This document shows positions 17,580 through 27,005 of a stretch of 64,000 nucleotides of DNA, piece after piece. The position numbers and the translations under genes were made by a program. The notes under the pieces are model-generated. The model was not told where the DNA came from. It ran no database searches and saw only the letters and a list, made by a program, of their open reading frames with translations. Every line of letters starts with the position of its first letter. Within the stretch, counting starts at the first letter, position 1. Location: positions 27,498-91,497 of the forward strand of contig CALBSK010000033.1 of the NCBI GenBank assembly GCA_937967795.1. Direction: 5' to 3'. Source of the stretch: an uncultured Alphaproteobacteria bacterium. GTDB lineage: Bacteria; Pseudomonadota; Alphaproteobacteria; UBA9655.

Positions 17580-17608
17580 TTGAAACCGCCTTAAAAAAAG
17601 ATGTAATG
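17580..17608 (+). promoter_or_regulatory. Candidate promoter of the dusB-fis-ntrYX unit
   Basis: TTGAAA (17580-17585), 17-bp spacer, TGTAAT (17603-17608), about 28 bp before the dusB start, which has AAGGAAG just upstream. It fits a sigma70 promoter. Confidence 0.5.
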
Positions 17609-17636
17609 TAGCGGCACTCTCACAAAAAGGAAGTTC

Positions 17637-18620
17637 ATGTCTTTGCGTATTGGTGAAGTGAAGTTAGAAAATCGCATTATTTTGGCTCCCATGTCGGGCG
17701 TCACCGATACCCCTTTTCGTCGGCTTGTTAAACGGCGTGGTGTAGGTCTCGTGATTTCCGAAATGATCGCAAGTCAGGCTATGATACGACACACACGACA
17801 ATCTTTACGCATGTCTGAGCATACGCCAGAAGAATACCCCATGGCTGTTCAACTCGCCGGATGTGAGCCTGATGTCATGGCCGAAGCCGCTAAATTAAAT
17901 CTAGACCGAGGCGCGGCCATTATCGATATTAATATGGGATGTCCCGTAAAAAAGGTTGTTAACGGTCATGCGGGATCTGCCCTCATGCGGGATGAAAAAC
18001 ATGCGGCTAAACTCATTGAAGCCACCGTCAAAGCCGTTACCATTCCTGTAACACTTAAAATGCGTACGGGTTGGGATGACCAAAATCGTAACGCTCCCTC
18101 TCTTGCAAAAATTGCAGAAGACTGCGGTATTAAAATGATTACGATCCATGGGAGAACACGTTGCCAACTTTATAATGGGAAATCTGATTGGCTTTTTATT
18201 CAAAAGGTTAAAGAAAAAGTGAATATTCCCGTGATTGGTAATGGGGATGTCGTAACAGTTGAAGACGCCCAAAACTTATTATCGACATCAGGCGCAGATG
18301 GGGTCATGATTGGGCGAGGAAGCTATGGTCGACCTTGGTTTCTGCACCAAGTCAACCATTTTCTTAAAACAGGAGAAAAATTACCCGACCCTTGCCTCGA
18401 GGAACAAAAAGATCTTGTTTTGGGACATTTTGAGGATATGCTCACCCATTATGGTGAATATACAGGGCTTTTAATGGCACGAAAACATATCGGGTGGTAC
18501 AGTAAAGGATTAACCGATTCAGCCGAATTTCGAGTAGCTATTAATCAAACTACTTCTGTTAAAGAAATTCAAAATCTTATAAATACTTTTTATAATAAAA
18601 ATTTGGAAAGATGTTTATGA
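17637..18620 (+). CDS. dusB: tRNA-dihydrouridine synthase (DusB/NifR3 family)
   Basis: This flavoenzyme reduces specific uridines of tRNA to dihydrouridine with NADPH. The 327-aa protein shows the TIM-barrel start ILAPMSGVTDTPFRRLVKRRG, the conserved catalytic-cysteine region DINMGCPVKKV (C102), LKMRTGWDD, IHGRTRCQLYNG, IPVIGNGDV and MIGRGSYGRPWFL, which binds phosphate of FMN. In many alphaproteobacteria the homologue (nifR3) opens the ntr operon, and here too it leads into fis-ntrY-ntrX with an overlap. AAGGAAG precedes the ATG. Confidence 0.95.
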   Translation: MSLRIGEVKLENRIILAPMSGVTDTPFRRLVKRRGVGLVISEMIASQAMIRHTRQSLRMSEHTPEEYPMAVQLAGCEPDVMAEAAKLNLDRGAAIIDINMGCPVKKVVNGHAGSALMRDEKHAAKLIEATVKAVTIPVTLKMRTGWDDQNRNAPSLAKIAEDCGIKMITIHGRTRCQLYNGKSDWLFIQKVKEKVNIPVIGNGDVVTVEDAQNLLSTSGADGVMIGRGSYGRPWFLHQVNHFLKTGEKLPDPCLEEQKDLVLGHFEDMLTHYGEYTGLLMARKHIGWYSKGLTDSAEFRVAINQTTSVKEIQNLINTFYNKNLERCL

Positions 18621-18886
18621 ATGATTTTAATACCCAACTTTATACGCTTGGACTTCAGCAAGTTATCGAACGATATTTAAAACATTATTTCGATCTTCAT
18701 GGGGATATTTTACCGATGGAAGGACTTTACTCCTGTTTACTAAAAGAAGTTGAGTGCGCTTTAATTAAGGAAACCTTAAGACGCTTGAAGGGCAATCAAG
18801 TTCAAGTTGCGAAGCTTCTCGGCATTGATCGAAATACTCTCAGACGTAAAATGCAGAACCTTAATATCACACCTAAGACCCTTTGA
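18617..18886 (+). CDS. fis: Fis-like DNA-binding protein (NtrC C-terminal-domain type)
   Basis: An 89-aa protein, close in size to E. coli Fis (98 aa). It aligns over most of its length with Fis: a YLKHYFDLHG helix start, then LYSCLLKEVECALIKE, then a C-terminal helix-turn-helix with RLKGNQVQVAKLLGIDRNTL followed by RRKMQNL. The same HTH forms the end of NtrC-family regulators. I chose the ATG at 18617, which overlaps the dusB stop and has GGAAAG six bases upstream; an ATG at 18611 is in frame. It is predicted to bend DNA as a dimer in nucleoid organisation or regulation. The dusB-fis order matches that of E. coli. Confidence 0.82.
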   Translation: MNDFNTQLYTLGLQQVIERYLKHYFDLHGDILPMEGLYSCLLKEVECALIKETLRRLKGNQVQVAKLLGIDRNTLRRKMQNLNITPKTL

Positions 18887-18887
18887 T

Positions 18888-21077
18888 ATGATAATTGCTG
18901 AAGTTTATGACCGCCTAAAAAAATGGGCGCATCGACATAATATAGAACGCAAATTTCTTGTATTCCTCGTTTTAGGCTCAACTCTTTCTGTTATTGCCAC
19001 TTATGTCATGCTTACGAAAGCGCCCCCTTTTATAAAAAATCGTAGATTTCTTATTTTTCTTTTAAGCCTTGACTTCGTCTTTTTAATGACCCTTGCGGCT
19101 ACCGTCGCCAAATATGTAGCTGCACTGTGGGCAGAACGGAAAAGTGATCAAGCTGGCTCTAAGCTTCATAGCCGAATTGTGGCTATTTTTAGCTTATTAG
19201 CTATCGCTCCCACCATACTCATTGCAGCCTTTTCCGCTATTTTCTTTAACATCGTCATTCAAAGTTGGTTTAATCAGCGCGTGGAAACGGCTATTGGTGA
19301 GTCTATTGCCATTGCTGGGGCTTATTTAGGGGAACATCAAAAAGTTATTAGCACAAACGCTCAAGCCATGGCTGCAGAACTTGCGCCTCTCGTTCAACAG
19401 ACCTCTTTTGAAGCGGGAGAGTTGAACCAAAAATTAACAGATCAAACAAAGTTACGGGCCCTTGATGAGGCCATTGTTTTTAATGACAAAATGAAGGTAT
19501 TAGGACGCTCTCAATTTTCTTTTTCTTTAGATTTTGAAGCCATTCCAGGAAACGACTTAGAATATGCAAAAACAGCCCCCGTCATCCATACCAATGAAGA
19601 AAATGACAGAGTAAGGGCTCTTGTGGCTATAGACCCTACAACGAACACCTATTTGCTCGTGGGAAGACGTGTTTCTCCAACCGTTCTCAGCCGCATTGAA
19701 AATGCGTCAACAGCCGCTCGAGAATACGCCCGCCTTGAATCTGAAGGGTCAAGCATAGCTTTGAAATTTGCAGGAATTTTTGTCGGTATTGCTATTCTAT
19801 TGCTGTTAGCTGCTGTTTTGGGAGGCCTTCTTTTTGCTAACAAACTTGCAAGACCTATTCGACATTTGATTCAAGCTTCTAACGAGGTCTGTAAGGGTAA
19901 CCTTGCTGTTCGTATTACGGAAGAAAAAGAATCGGAGGAGCTTTCATCACTGACCTCTGCTTTTAATCGTATGACAGCCCAACTTGAATCTCAAAGAGAT
20001 GAGCTGATGATCGCTAATGAGGAGCTCGATGAACGACGTCGCTTTACAGAAGCCGTCCTCGCTGGCGTTTCAGCAGGGGTTATCGGGTTAGATGCGCAGA
20101 CAAAAATTCATTTATCCAACCAATCAGCTGATAAGCTTCTGGGGATCGATTTAACACCTCAGAAGGGAGAAAAACTTGTAGAAGTTATTCCCGAGATAGC
20201 GCCCCTCTTTCAAGATCTCAAGGAAAGCAAAACAGATTTTATCGCAAAGCAAATAACCCTCACACGAGAGGGACATGGATATACACTTTTAGTTCGTCTT
20301 TCCCTTAATCGAATGGGTCATAAACTTATAGGTTATGTAGTCACCTTTGACGACATTACTCAATTACAAGCCGCTCAGCGAAAAGCCGCTTGGGCAGATG
20401 TCGCTCGACGTATTGCCCATGAAATTAAAAACCCTTTGACACCCATTCAACTTTCAGCCGAACGATTGAAAAGACGTTATACAAAACAAATCACCCACGA
20501 TCTCGAGACGTTTCAAAATTGTGTGGATACAATTATTCGACAAGTAGGACATATTGGGCAAATGGTAGGAGAATTCTCATCCTTTGCCCGTATGCCTGCA
20601 CCTCATATTAAACCTGAGGATATGATACAAATCTGCAAAGAAGAAATTTTTCTTCAACAACACGGCCACCCCGAAATCAAGATCGAGTTTTCCTCACCTC
20701 ATGATTCTTTATTTTTTCCTTGTGATCGGGCACAAATGGGGCAGGTCCTTACTAACCTTATTCAAAATGCCATTAAAGCCATTGAATCAAAAGGTGCCTC
20801 TCAGAACTTCATCCAGATAAGCTTGAAGAATGAAGAAGAAAAAGTTATTTTGAGAGTTACAGACAATGGAATTGGTTTGCCTCTCGGCGAACGCGAGCGT
20901 TTAACCGAACCTTATGTAACTTTTCATGATAAAGGAACAGGACTAGGGCTTGCGATTGTCAAAAAAATCATAGAAGATCATGGAGGGAGCTTGAGTTTTC
21001 ATGACTACCCGGGAGGAGGGGCAATTGTTCAAATTTCGTTTACTTACGCCACAATGTACCAACAGGTTCGAGCTTAA
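18888..21077 (+). CDS. ntrY: Sensor histidine kinase NtrY
   Basis: The membrane sensor of the NtrY/NtrX two-component system, linked in alphaproteobacteria to nitrogen and redox signals and envelope control. With the ATG at 18888, one base after the fis stop, the protein is 729 aa. It has N-terminal membrane segments, a periplasmic/PDC-like region, a transmembrane segment, and a HAMP domain (ANKLARPIRHLIQASNEV). A PAS domain follows, then the HisKA box with phosphoacceptor H511 in RIAHEIKNPLTPIQ, and an ATPase domain with NLIQNAIKAIE, DNGIGLP and GTGLGLAIVKKI. A longer in-frame start inside fis (18807) is unlikely. Confidence 0.93.
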   Translation: MIIAEVYDRLKKWAHRHNIERKFLVFLVLGSTLSVIATYVMLTKAPPFIKNRRFLIFLLSLDFVFLMTLAATVAKYVAALWAERKSDQAGSKLHSRIVAIFSLLAIAPTILIAAFSAIFFNIVIQSWFNQRVETAIGESIAIAGAYLGEHQKVISTNAQAMAAELAPLVQQTSFEAGELNQKLTDQTKLRALDEAIVFNDKMKVLGRSQFSFSLDFEAIPGNDLEYAKTAPVIHTNEENDRVRALVAIDPTTNTYLLVGRRVSPTVLSRIENASTAAREYARLESEGSSIALKFAGIFVGIAILLLLAAVLGGLLFANKLARPIRHLIQASNEVCKGNLAVRITEEKESEELSSLTSAFNRMTAQLESQRDELMIANEELDERRRFTEAVLAGVSAGVIGLDAQTKIHLSNQSADKLLGIDLTPQKGEKLVEVIPEIAPLFQDLKESKTDFIAKQITLTREGHGYTLLVRLSLNRMGHKLIGYVVTFDDITQLQAAQRKAAWADVARRIAHEIKNPLTPIQLSAERLKRRYTKQITHDLETFQNCVDTIIRQVGHIGQMVGEFSSFARMPAPHIKPEDMIQICKEEIFLQQHGHPEIKIEFSSPHDSLFFPCDRAQMGQVLTNLIQNAIKAIESKGASQNFIQISLKNEEEKVILRVTDNGIGLPLGERERLTEPYVTFHDKGTGLGLAIVKKIIEDHGGSLSFHDYPGGGAIVQISFTYATMYQQVRA

Positions 21078-21088
21078 GGAAATTCAGA

Positions 21089-22462
21089 ATGAATCAAGAT
21101 ATTCTAATTGTAGATGATGAACCTGATATAAGGGACCTTGTCGCTGGAATTCTCACCGATGAGGGATTTACCTGCCGTGTCGCTGCCACCGGAGAAAAAG
21201 CTCTTGAGGAAATTTCTATACGGCAACCACATCTTTTAATTCTTGATGTCTGGCTTGGAGATCCTAAATATGATGGATTGAAGATCTTAGAGCTTATAAA
21301 AAAAACGAATACGGATCTCTCTATTGTAATGATTAGCGGTCATGGTACCGTCGAGACGGCCGTTAATGCCATTAAATTGGGTGCTTATGATTTTATCGAA
21401 AAGCCCTTTAAAACAGATCGACTTTTACTGGTTGTCGCGCGTGCTTTGGAAGCCGCTCATTTACGTAGAGAAAATCGTTATCTTAAGAAAGAGATAACCC
21501 CCCCTCAAATGATAGGACGATCTCTTGCCATACAAACCGTTCGTAAGACCATCGAAAAAGTCGCCCCAACCAATAGTCGGGTCTTAATGATCGGACCTGC
21601 AGGCGTTGGGAAAGAACTTGCCGCACGTGAACTTCATTCTATTTCTAAACGGGCGTCGGGCCCTTTCCTGGTCTTCCATTGTAGAGCAGACTCTGAAAAA
21701 TCTATAGAAAATCATCTTTTTGGGCTAGAAGCCACAGCTCATTCCTCTCGAAAAATCGGTGCATTAGAGCAAGCTCATGGAGGAACTCTTCTGCTGGACG
21801 AAGTAACAGAACTGCCGCTTGACGTCCAAGCAAAACTAGTTCGTTTTTTACATGAGCAAGCTTTTAAACGAGTGGGAGGAAATCTTAAAGTTGCTGTAGA
21901 TGTGCGAATCCTCGCGACTTCACAACACGACATAAAAGCGGCAATAGACGCGGGATCTTTTCGTGAAGATCTCTATTATCGCCTAAATGTCATTACACTT
22001 CATTTACCCCCTTTAAAAGATCACTCGGAGGACATACCTGATCTTGTCTCTTACTTTGTAGAACAGCTTGCTCAGCAAGCAGGGGTTGCCAAACGTCAGT
22101 TTTCCGAATCAACTCTCGCTTTGATGAAAACTTACGATTGGCCAGGTAATGTTTATGAGCTCCGAAATGTGGTCGAAAGAGCCTTAATTATAACGCCAGC
22201 AGCGAATGATATGCTTGTGGAGTCAGACGAATTGCCGCCGAAAGTACGAGGGGAAGAGCTTTCTGCTCTCTCTTCACAAAACTCACCGGATTTTCTCTCT
22301 ATGTCCTTAAGAGAAGCTCGAGAATATTTTGAACGAGAATACCTTTTAGCCCAGGTGCAAAAATTTTCAGGTAATATTTCAAAAACAGCAAATTTTATTG
22401 GGATGGAGCGCTCCGCACTCCACCGAAAACTTCGTCAACTTCAGGTGGAGCGAAGAAGATAA
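21089..22462 (+). CDS. ntrX: Response regulator NtrX (NtrC family) without a GAFTGA loop
   Basis: A 457-aa three-domain regulator. It has a receiver with the acidic pair DD (9-10), phosphoacceptor D53 in LILDVWLGD and conserved K in FIEKPFK. The AAA+ domain has a Walker A-like GPAGVGKE and GGTLLLDEVTELPLDVQ. The C-terminal Fis-type HTH is FSGNISKTANFIGMERSALH. The GAFTGA loop that contacts sigma54 is missing: the region reads FGLEATAHSSRKIGALEQAHG. This predicts sigma54-independent action. It is 11 bp downstream of its cognate kinase NtrY. Confidence 0.94.
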   Translation: MNQDILIVDDEPDIRDLVAGILTDEGFTCRVAATGEKALEEISIRQPHLLILDVWLGDPKYDGLKILELIKKTNTDLSIVMISGHGTVETAVNAIKLGAYDFIEKPFKTDRLLLVVARALEAAHLRRENRYLKKEITPPQMIGRSLAIQTVRKTIEKVAPTNSRVLMIGPAGVGKELAARELHSISKRASGPFLVFHCRADSEKSIENHLFGLEATAHSSRKIGALEQAHGGTLLLDEVTELPLDVQAKLVRFLHEQAFKRVGGNLKVAVDVRILATSQHDIKAAIDAGSFREDLYYRLNVITLHLPPLKDHSEDIPDLVSYFVEQLAQQAGVAKRQFSESTLALMKTYDWPGNVYELRNVVERALIITPAANDMLVESDELPPKVRGEELSALSSQNSPDFLSMSLREAREYFEREYLLAQVQKFSGNISKTANFIGMERSALHRKLRQLQVERRR

Positions 22463-22548
22463 GGATAAAAAGCGTCCTCATCCCCGTTTTAAACAAGAAC
22501 CTTTTTATATTTGAAAGCATATCCTTAGGGTCATTAGGTTCTGTTCTC

Positions 22549-24876
22549 TTATTGCTGAGTCGACGGATGGGTAGAAGTTGCTGTGTGACGTCCTATTTCT
22601 TTAGCTTTTAATTCTTCAAGATTCTTTTTTAGGCGTTCATTCTCTTCTTGAAGGCTGTTATTGTCTTCTCCCATAGCGGTTTGAGAGTGATATTGCAAAT
22701 TTTTTTCATATAACTCGCGATACTTCTTTTCTAATTCTAATTCTTTCTTTTCTAAATTTTTTTCTTCTGTTCTCAAATTTTTATTTTTCTCCTTCAGATA
22801 CTCTTGCCTTTCCACTATTTGCTCCTGATCTCCCAACTGCTGGTGCAACATGAACTGATTGCAGTGTAGCTGCCACCCGAGGCCTCGTGCGTAAACTGAA
22901 AGATAATTTTTTTCGCCCTCAATTTGTGCTATAGTTTGCTGAGAGTGGAACAACTGTTTGCATAATAGCTCATTTTGTGCCGCAAGCGTAAGTTCTGATA
23001 AGTATGGATGGGATGATCCTGAGTTACTAACTATCTTACCTACCCTATGATTACTTACAACAGCTGATTTTCTTCCTGCTTCCAGATTGTCCAAATTTTG
23101 AGAAAGAGAAGCCATTTCCGGGAGAAGGGAAGTTTTCTGTTGAAAAGGCATCTCTCTCTTCTTCTGGCCATTCGAAGGAGTTTCTTCTGACGCCGGCCTC
23201 AGTATTTTTTGACCTGTTGAAAGTGGCGATTGGGCTTGAAAATGAGTATCTTGAACCTCTTCTTTTACCTCTGCTGCTTGAGAAAGAATAACTCTCTCGA
23301 TAGACTCACCCTGAATAATTCCTTCGAATTTTGAGGCCGGGTGGTCTTCTCCGGTGGAAGAAGAGTTTTCTCCATTGACGTCATTGTGGGAAGAGACCAA
23401 TGGCATCTCTGTTGTGGTATTGCCGTTGCTGATATCAGGAGAGGGGATCTCTTTTTCTGAAGGTAGAATTTCTAGCATACCCTTGTCTGTTTCAGAGGTT
23501 GTTTCTTGTATCGTAAGAGCGAAGCGTGCTCTTCGTCTCGCCTTTTTTTCTTTTCTTTTTTGGTTTTTTGTTTTTTTCGAGGGGGGGGTCGATTTTTCAA
23601 TAACTATAGTCTTTTGAGATTTGCTCTCGGGTTGCCTCGATGTTTCCTCATTTTTCGGGAGTGATGATTTAATCTTCTTATTTTTTCTTGAAGCAGGTGG
23701 TTTAGGAGAGTTCTTTTTTTGTGGACCCTGCGTTCGAGGTGCCTCCAAAAACTTCATAATTTCTTTAATAGATAAGTTATTTACAGAGTTGGATTCGGTG
23801 AGGACTGAGTTTTCCTGCTCTTTCTCTTTTTTTGCAAGGATGGTTTCTTTATGAGTTTTTAGTTTTATTTCTTTTTTTTCATTTCTTTCTACGGAATTCA
23901 CGACATCTTTAAAAGTAGTTATGAGATTTCTATTCGAATTTTTCCTAAGTCGCTGCTGCGGTTTTACACGAAGTTGTGAATCTATAAGATCAAACTCAGG
24001 AGCCCAGTTGAATTTTATCCTTTTCTCCACTTGTTGGGGTTGAAGTTCCCTTTCTAAACTTAAAAGATGATGAAGGCCGTATAGATAATATGTTAATTTT
24101 TCCTTCGGCAACTCTTCCAAAGGAAGGGAGTCTTTATTTTTTAAAAACGCTTTGAGCTTTTGCAAGAAAGAAGAACTGGATTTGGGAAAAGGATTTTCCG
24201 TTAGGTTAACCTTATCCATTTTTTTAAAGGTCTTATCCCATTTTTTATAATCTTTATAAATTTTGGGCAAGGACTCCTGAATCTTTTGTCTCTCAAGGTT
24301 CGATTTCGCAGAAACAGTCAACGAATTATTTTCAATCATCACCTTATACGTTGCAAAATTTGTAAGCAGTTTATGCGTCACAGAAGCTTTACGCAGTAAT
24401 TCAAGCATCGAATTTTGGATTGCTTCAGCCTTGTCTAAGAAAGAAGGAGGTTCTTTTCTTTCATATAAGAATATATCCTCTTGATCATTCTTACGTATCG
24501 AAGGGTTTCTCTCATCCACCTCTAACATTGGGAGAAGAGTCTTAAAAAATTCTTCTTGCGGCGTCGAATCATTCCATGTGGTGAAAGTTTGCCCTGCCAG
24601 ATGCAGTTTCCAATGCAATTCCTTCTTAAGATCCTGATAGCAATCAAAAAGGTCTTGGATATACGATTGCTGACTCTCAAAAGGCTCTGCCATTATCGTT
24701 TGGTGCTTCTCCTTAAGGTCTTTAAAGCGTTGACTAAGTTTCGTTATCCTTGTTGTTAGAATAATTTCTTCCTTAAATAAGCGAGATGTAGAGGGTGATC
24801 CACCCTTCTTAGCCCCATAGACTTTCCCCGCACTCAGAAGCATTAAAATAAGAAGAGAGGAGAAGAATTTATCCAT
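22549..24876 (-). CDS. Large secreted Lys/Ser-rich coiled-coil protein, unknown function
   Basis: About 775 aa. From the Met at 24876 the N-terminus is a good signal peptide (MDKFFSSLLILMLLSAGKVY, cleavage near GA|KK); an upstream in-frame ATG at 24891 adds five residues but has AGGA only one base away. Residues about 30-370 are helical and charged. About 370-640 is low-complexity, Lys/Ser/Pro/Glu-rich and likely disordered, with a basic cluster NQKRKEKKARRRARFALT. About 650-765 is a predicted coiled coil (QEQIVERQEYLKEKNKNLRT, LEKKELELEKKYRELYEKNL). It is convergent with ntrX. I recognise no family; an exported structural protein or effector is possible. Confidence 0.8.
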   Translation of the reverse strand: MDKFFSSLLILMLLSAGKVYGAKKGGSPSTSRLFKEEIILTTRITKLSQRFKDLKEKHQTIMAEPFESQQSYIQDLFDCYQDLKKELHWKLHLAGQTFTTWNDSTPQEEFFKTLLPMLEVDERNPSIRKNDQEDIFLYERKEPPSFLDKAEAIQNSMLELLRKASVTHKLLTNFATYKVMIENNSLTVSAKSNLERQKIQESLPKIYKDYKKWDKTFKKMDKVNLTENPFPKSSSSFLQKLKAFLKNKDSLPLEELPKEKLTYYLYGLHHLLSLERELQPQQVEKRIKFNWAPEFDLIDSQLRVKPQQRLRKNSNRNLITTFKDVVNSVERNEKKEIKLKTHKETILAKKEKEQENSVLTESNSVNNLSIKEIMKFLEAPRTQGPQKKNSPKPPASRKNKKIKSSLPKNEETSRQPESKSQKTIVIEKSTPPSKKTKNQKRKEKKARRRARFALTIQETTSETDKGMLEILPSEKEIPSPDISNGNTTTEMPLVSSHNDVNGENSSSTGEDHPASKFEGIIQGESIERVILSQAAEVKEEVQDTHFQAQSPLSTGQKILRPASEETPSNGQKKREMPFQQKTSLLPEMASLSQNLDNLEAGRKSAVVSNHRVGKIVSNSGSSHPYLSELTLAAQNELLCKQLFHSQQTIAQIEGEKNYLSVYARGLGWQLHCNQFMLHQQLGDQEQIVERQEYLKEKNKNLRTEEKNLEKKELELEKKYRELYEKNLQYHSQTAMGEDNNSLQEENERLKKNLEELKAKEIGRHTATSTHPSTQQ

Positions 24877-25078
24877 GTGCCTGTTACCCATTTCCTATAA
24901 AAATTACTTTTCGCGCTCTCCATAAAGCCAAAGGAAGAGGATTGTCAACTTATTTCAATAGGTTAAGTAAAAACTATCTTAAATATGAAGGGCTCTTTAA
25001 TACAATGAACATTAAGAAAATCTTAACCTCACCACGCGCAAACTACATTGATTACAATTTTATCTATTTAAGAAAAAA

Positions 25079-26818
25079 ATGCCAGAAAATGAAGAAAAAA
25101 AAGATATGACCAACGCATGGGGGACCTTTCTTGAAACTTTTCAGGAACAAAACCAGCGCCTAGCAAAAACGTATTTTGAAGGGATGCAAAATCATTTTCC
25201 CTTTCCACCCACCTTAATGGGGGATATCTTTTTAAAGACAGGACGCGCCCTTCTCGAAAATCCCTCTTACCTTCTTCAGGCGCAAGCCAATCTTTTGGAA
25301 GAGGTCAACACTCTATGGCAAAAAATGCTTTCAGCTGAGCAAGAGACGTTTTCTGAACCCTCTTCAGATAAGCGCTTTCATCATGAAGCGTGGAAAACTG
25401 TTCCTTATTTTTCTTTTATAAAAGAATACTACATAATTACCTCGGGATGGTTGGAGACTCTGGTCTCTGAGGTGAATGGGCTTGATGACCCCACTCGTCA
25501 AAAACTTCAATTTTTCACCAAGCAACTTGTGAATGCGGTTTCTCCCACTAATTTTCCCTTCACAAATCCTGAAGTGCTTGAAGAACTCGTCAAAACGCAA
25601 GGCGTCTCCCTCCAAAAAGGATTTGAGACCCTTCTTCAAGATATCGAATCGGGAAGTTGGATGAAGATGACTGATCCTTCCGCTTTTGAACTGGGGAAAA
25701 CAATCGCCTCCACAAAAGGGGAAGTCATTTTTCGCAATGATCTTTTTGAGCTTATCCACTATACACCCAAAACAAATAAACAATACGCTATCCCCCTTTT
25801 GATCATTCCTCCTTGGATTAATAAATTTTACATTTTTGATTTAAGCCCCAGCAATTCCTATGTTAAATGGATGCTTGAACAGGGATATAATGTTTTTATC
25901 ATTTCCTGGATAAACCCAGGACCTGAACATGCCTCGAAAACCTTTGAAGACTACCTTCTCGAAGGGACTTACCGCGCTTCAGATTTTGTCTGTTCACTGA
26001 CAGAAAGCTCTTCTTTGCACGCGGTGGGTTATTGCGTAGGCGGGAATATGTTAACTGCTTTGAGTGCTTATCTCGCCAAAACGCAAGCTTCCTTTTCGTT
26101 TCAATCCCTCACTTTACTCGCTACCATATTTGATTTCACAAAAGTGGGAGACTTAAAGGTTTTTATGGACGAAGAGACGCTTCAGTCCATGGAAAAAAAT
26201 CTAGCTGATAAAGGGTTTTTAGAAGCGAACACCTTGAAATCGATTTTCAGCTTCTTGCGACCCAATGAGCTTCTTTGGTCCTTTTTCATTAAGAACTATC
26301 TTTTAGGTCAAATTCCTCCAGCCTTTGATTTTCTTTATTGGAACGCCGATTCCATACGCCTTCCTGCCAATCTCCATAGCTTCACCTTACGTAAATGCTT
26401 TCAAGAAAACCTTCTGATGAAACCTGGGGGAATTAAAATCAACGGCATTCCCCTTGATTTGAGAGAGATTACAACCCCGACTTTTCTTTTAGCGACGTTA
26501 GAAGATCACATTTGCCCTTGGAAAAGTTGTTATCCAGCCGTAAATTGTTTAAAAGGCCCCTTAGAATTTGTCTTGGCTGGATCTGGTCACGTTGCGGGCG
26601 TTATGAATCCCCCTTCAAAAAATAAATATTATTACTTTACAAATCCCCTTCTTTCACTTCAAGCAGAAACCTGGTTCGATACGGCTACAAAAAATGAAGG
26701 ATCTTGGTGGATACAATGGGAGAAGTGGCTTCGCCCCTTAAGTGGCAAAAAAATCCTGCCGCCCTCCCCCTATCCTTCTTTAGAACCCGCGCCTGGTTCT
26801 TATGTCAAAGAAAAATAA
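25079..26818 (+). CDS. phaC: Class I poly(3-hydroxyalkanoate) synthase PhaC
   Basis: PhaC polymerises 3-hydroxyacyl-CoA into storage polyester granules. The 579-aa protein has the PhaC N-terminal domain (about 60-240) and an alpha/beta-hydrolase core. The lipase-like box GYCVGG holds the nucleophile C319, ISWINPGPEHASKTFEDY is typical of the family, LEDHICPW supplies the catalytic Asp, and SGHVAGVMNPP the His. LDWNPADSI-like text appears as YWNADSIRLP. Length matches class I enzymes. No phaA, phaB, phasin or depolymerase gene is adjacent, so monomers come from elsewhere. The ribosome site is weak; an in-frame Met at codon 10 is an alternative start. Confidence 0.93.
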   Translation: MPENEEKKDMTNAWGTFLETFQEQNQRLAKTYFEGMQNHFPFPPTLMGDIFLKTGRALLENPSYLLQAQANLLEEVNTLWQKMLSAEQETFSEPSSDKRFHHEAWKTVPYFSFIKEYYIITSGWLETLVSEVNGLDDPTRQKLQFFTKQLVNAVSPTNFPFTNPEVLEELVKTQGVSLQKGFETLLQDIESGSWMKMTDPSAFELGKTIASTKGEVIFRNDLFELIHYTPKTNKQYAIPLLIIPPWINKFYIFDLSPSNSYVKWMLEQGYNVFIISWINPGPEHASKTFEDYLLEGTYRASDFVCSLTESSSLHAVGYCVGGNMLTALSAYLAKTQASFSFQSLTLLATIFDFTKVGDLKVFMDEETLQSMEKNLADKGFLEANTLKSIFSFLRPNELLWSFFIKNYLLGQIPPAFDFLYWNADSIRLPANLHSFTLRKCFQENLLMKPGGIKINGIPLDLREITTPTFLLATLEDHICPWKSCYPAVNCLKGPLEFVLAGSGHVAGVMNPPSKNKYYYFTNPLLSLQAETWFDTATKNEGSWWIQWEKWLRPLSGKKILPPSPYPSLEPAPGSYVKEK

Positions 26819-26940
26819 AGTTATCAGGCAAGCCATTTTTCGAAAGATCTATGTTTTAGATTAAATCTATTATTGGACACATAGGGCCTCTTTTTTTCTT
26901 AGGTTGGCTAGAATAATATCATTCTAGAACATGAATAGTA

Positions 26941-26969
26941 TTGACAAATTTATCCTCATCCCCTAAATA
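26941..26969 (+). promoter_or_regulatory. Candidate sigma70 promoter for the polytopic membrane protein gene
   Basis: A perfect -35 TTGACA (26941-26946), 17-bp spacer and TAAATA (26964-26969), ending 36 bp before the next start codon. A perfect 7-bp palindrome arm pair, CTAGAAT/ATTCTAG, lies just upstream (26908-26927). Confidence 0.6.
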
Positions 26970-27005
26970 ACTCCCCACATTTATTGAGAGTTTTATCCCA
27001 AAAAG

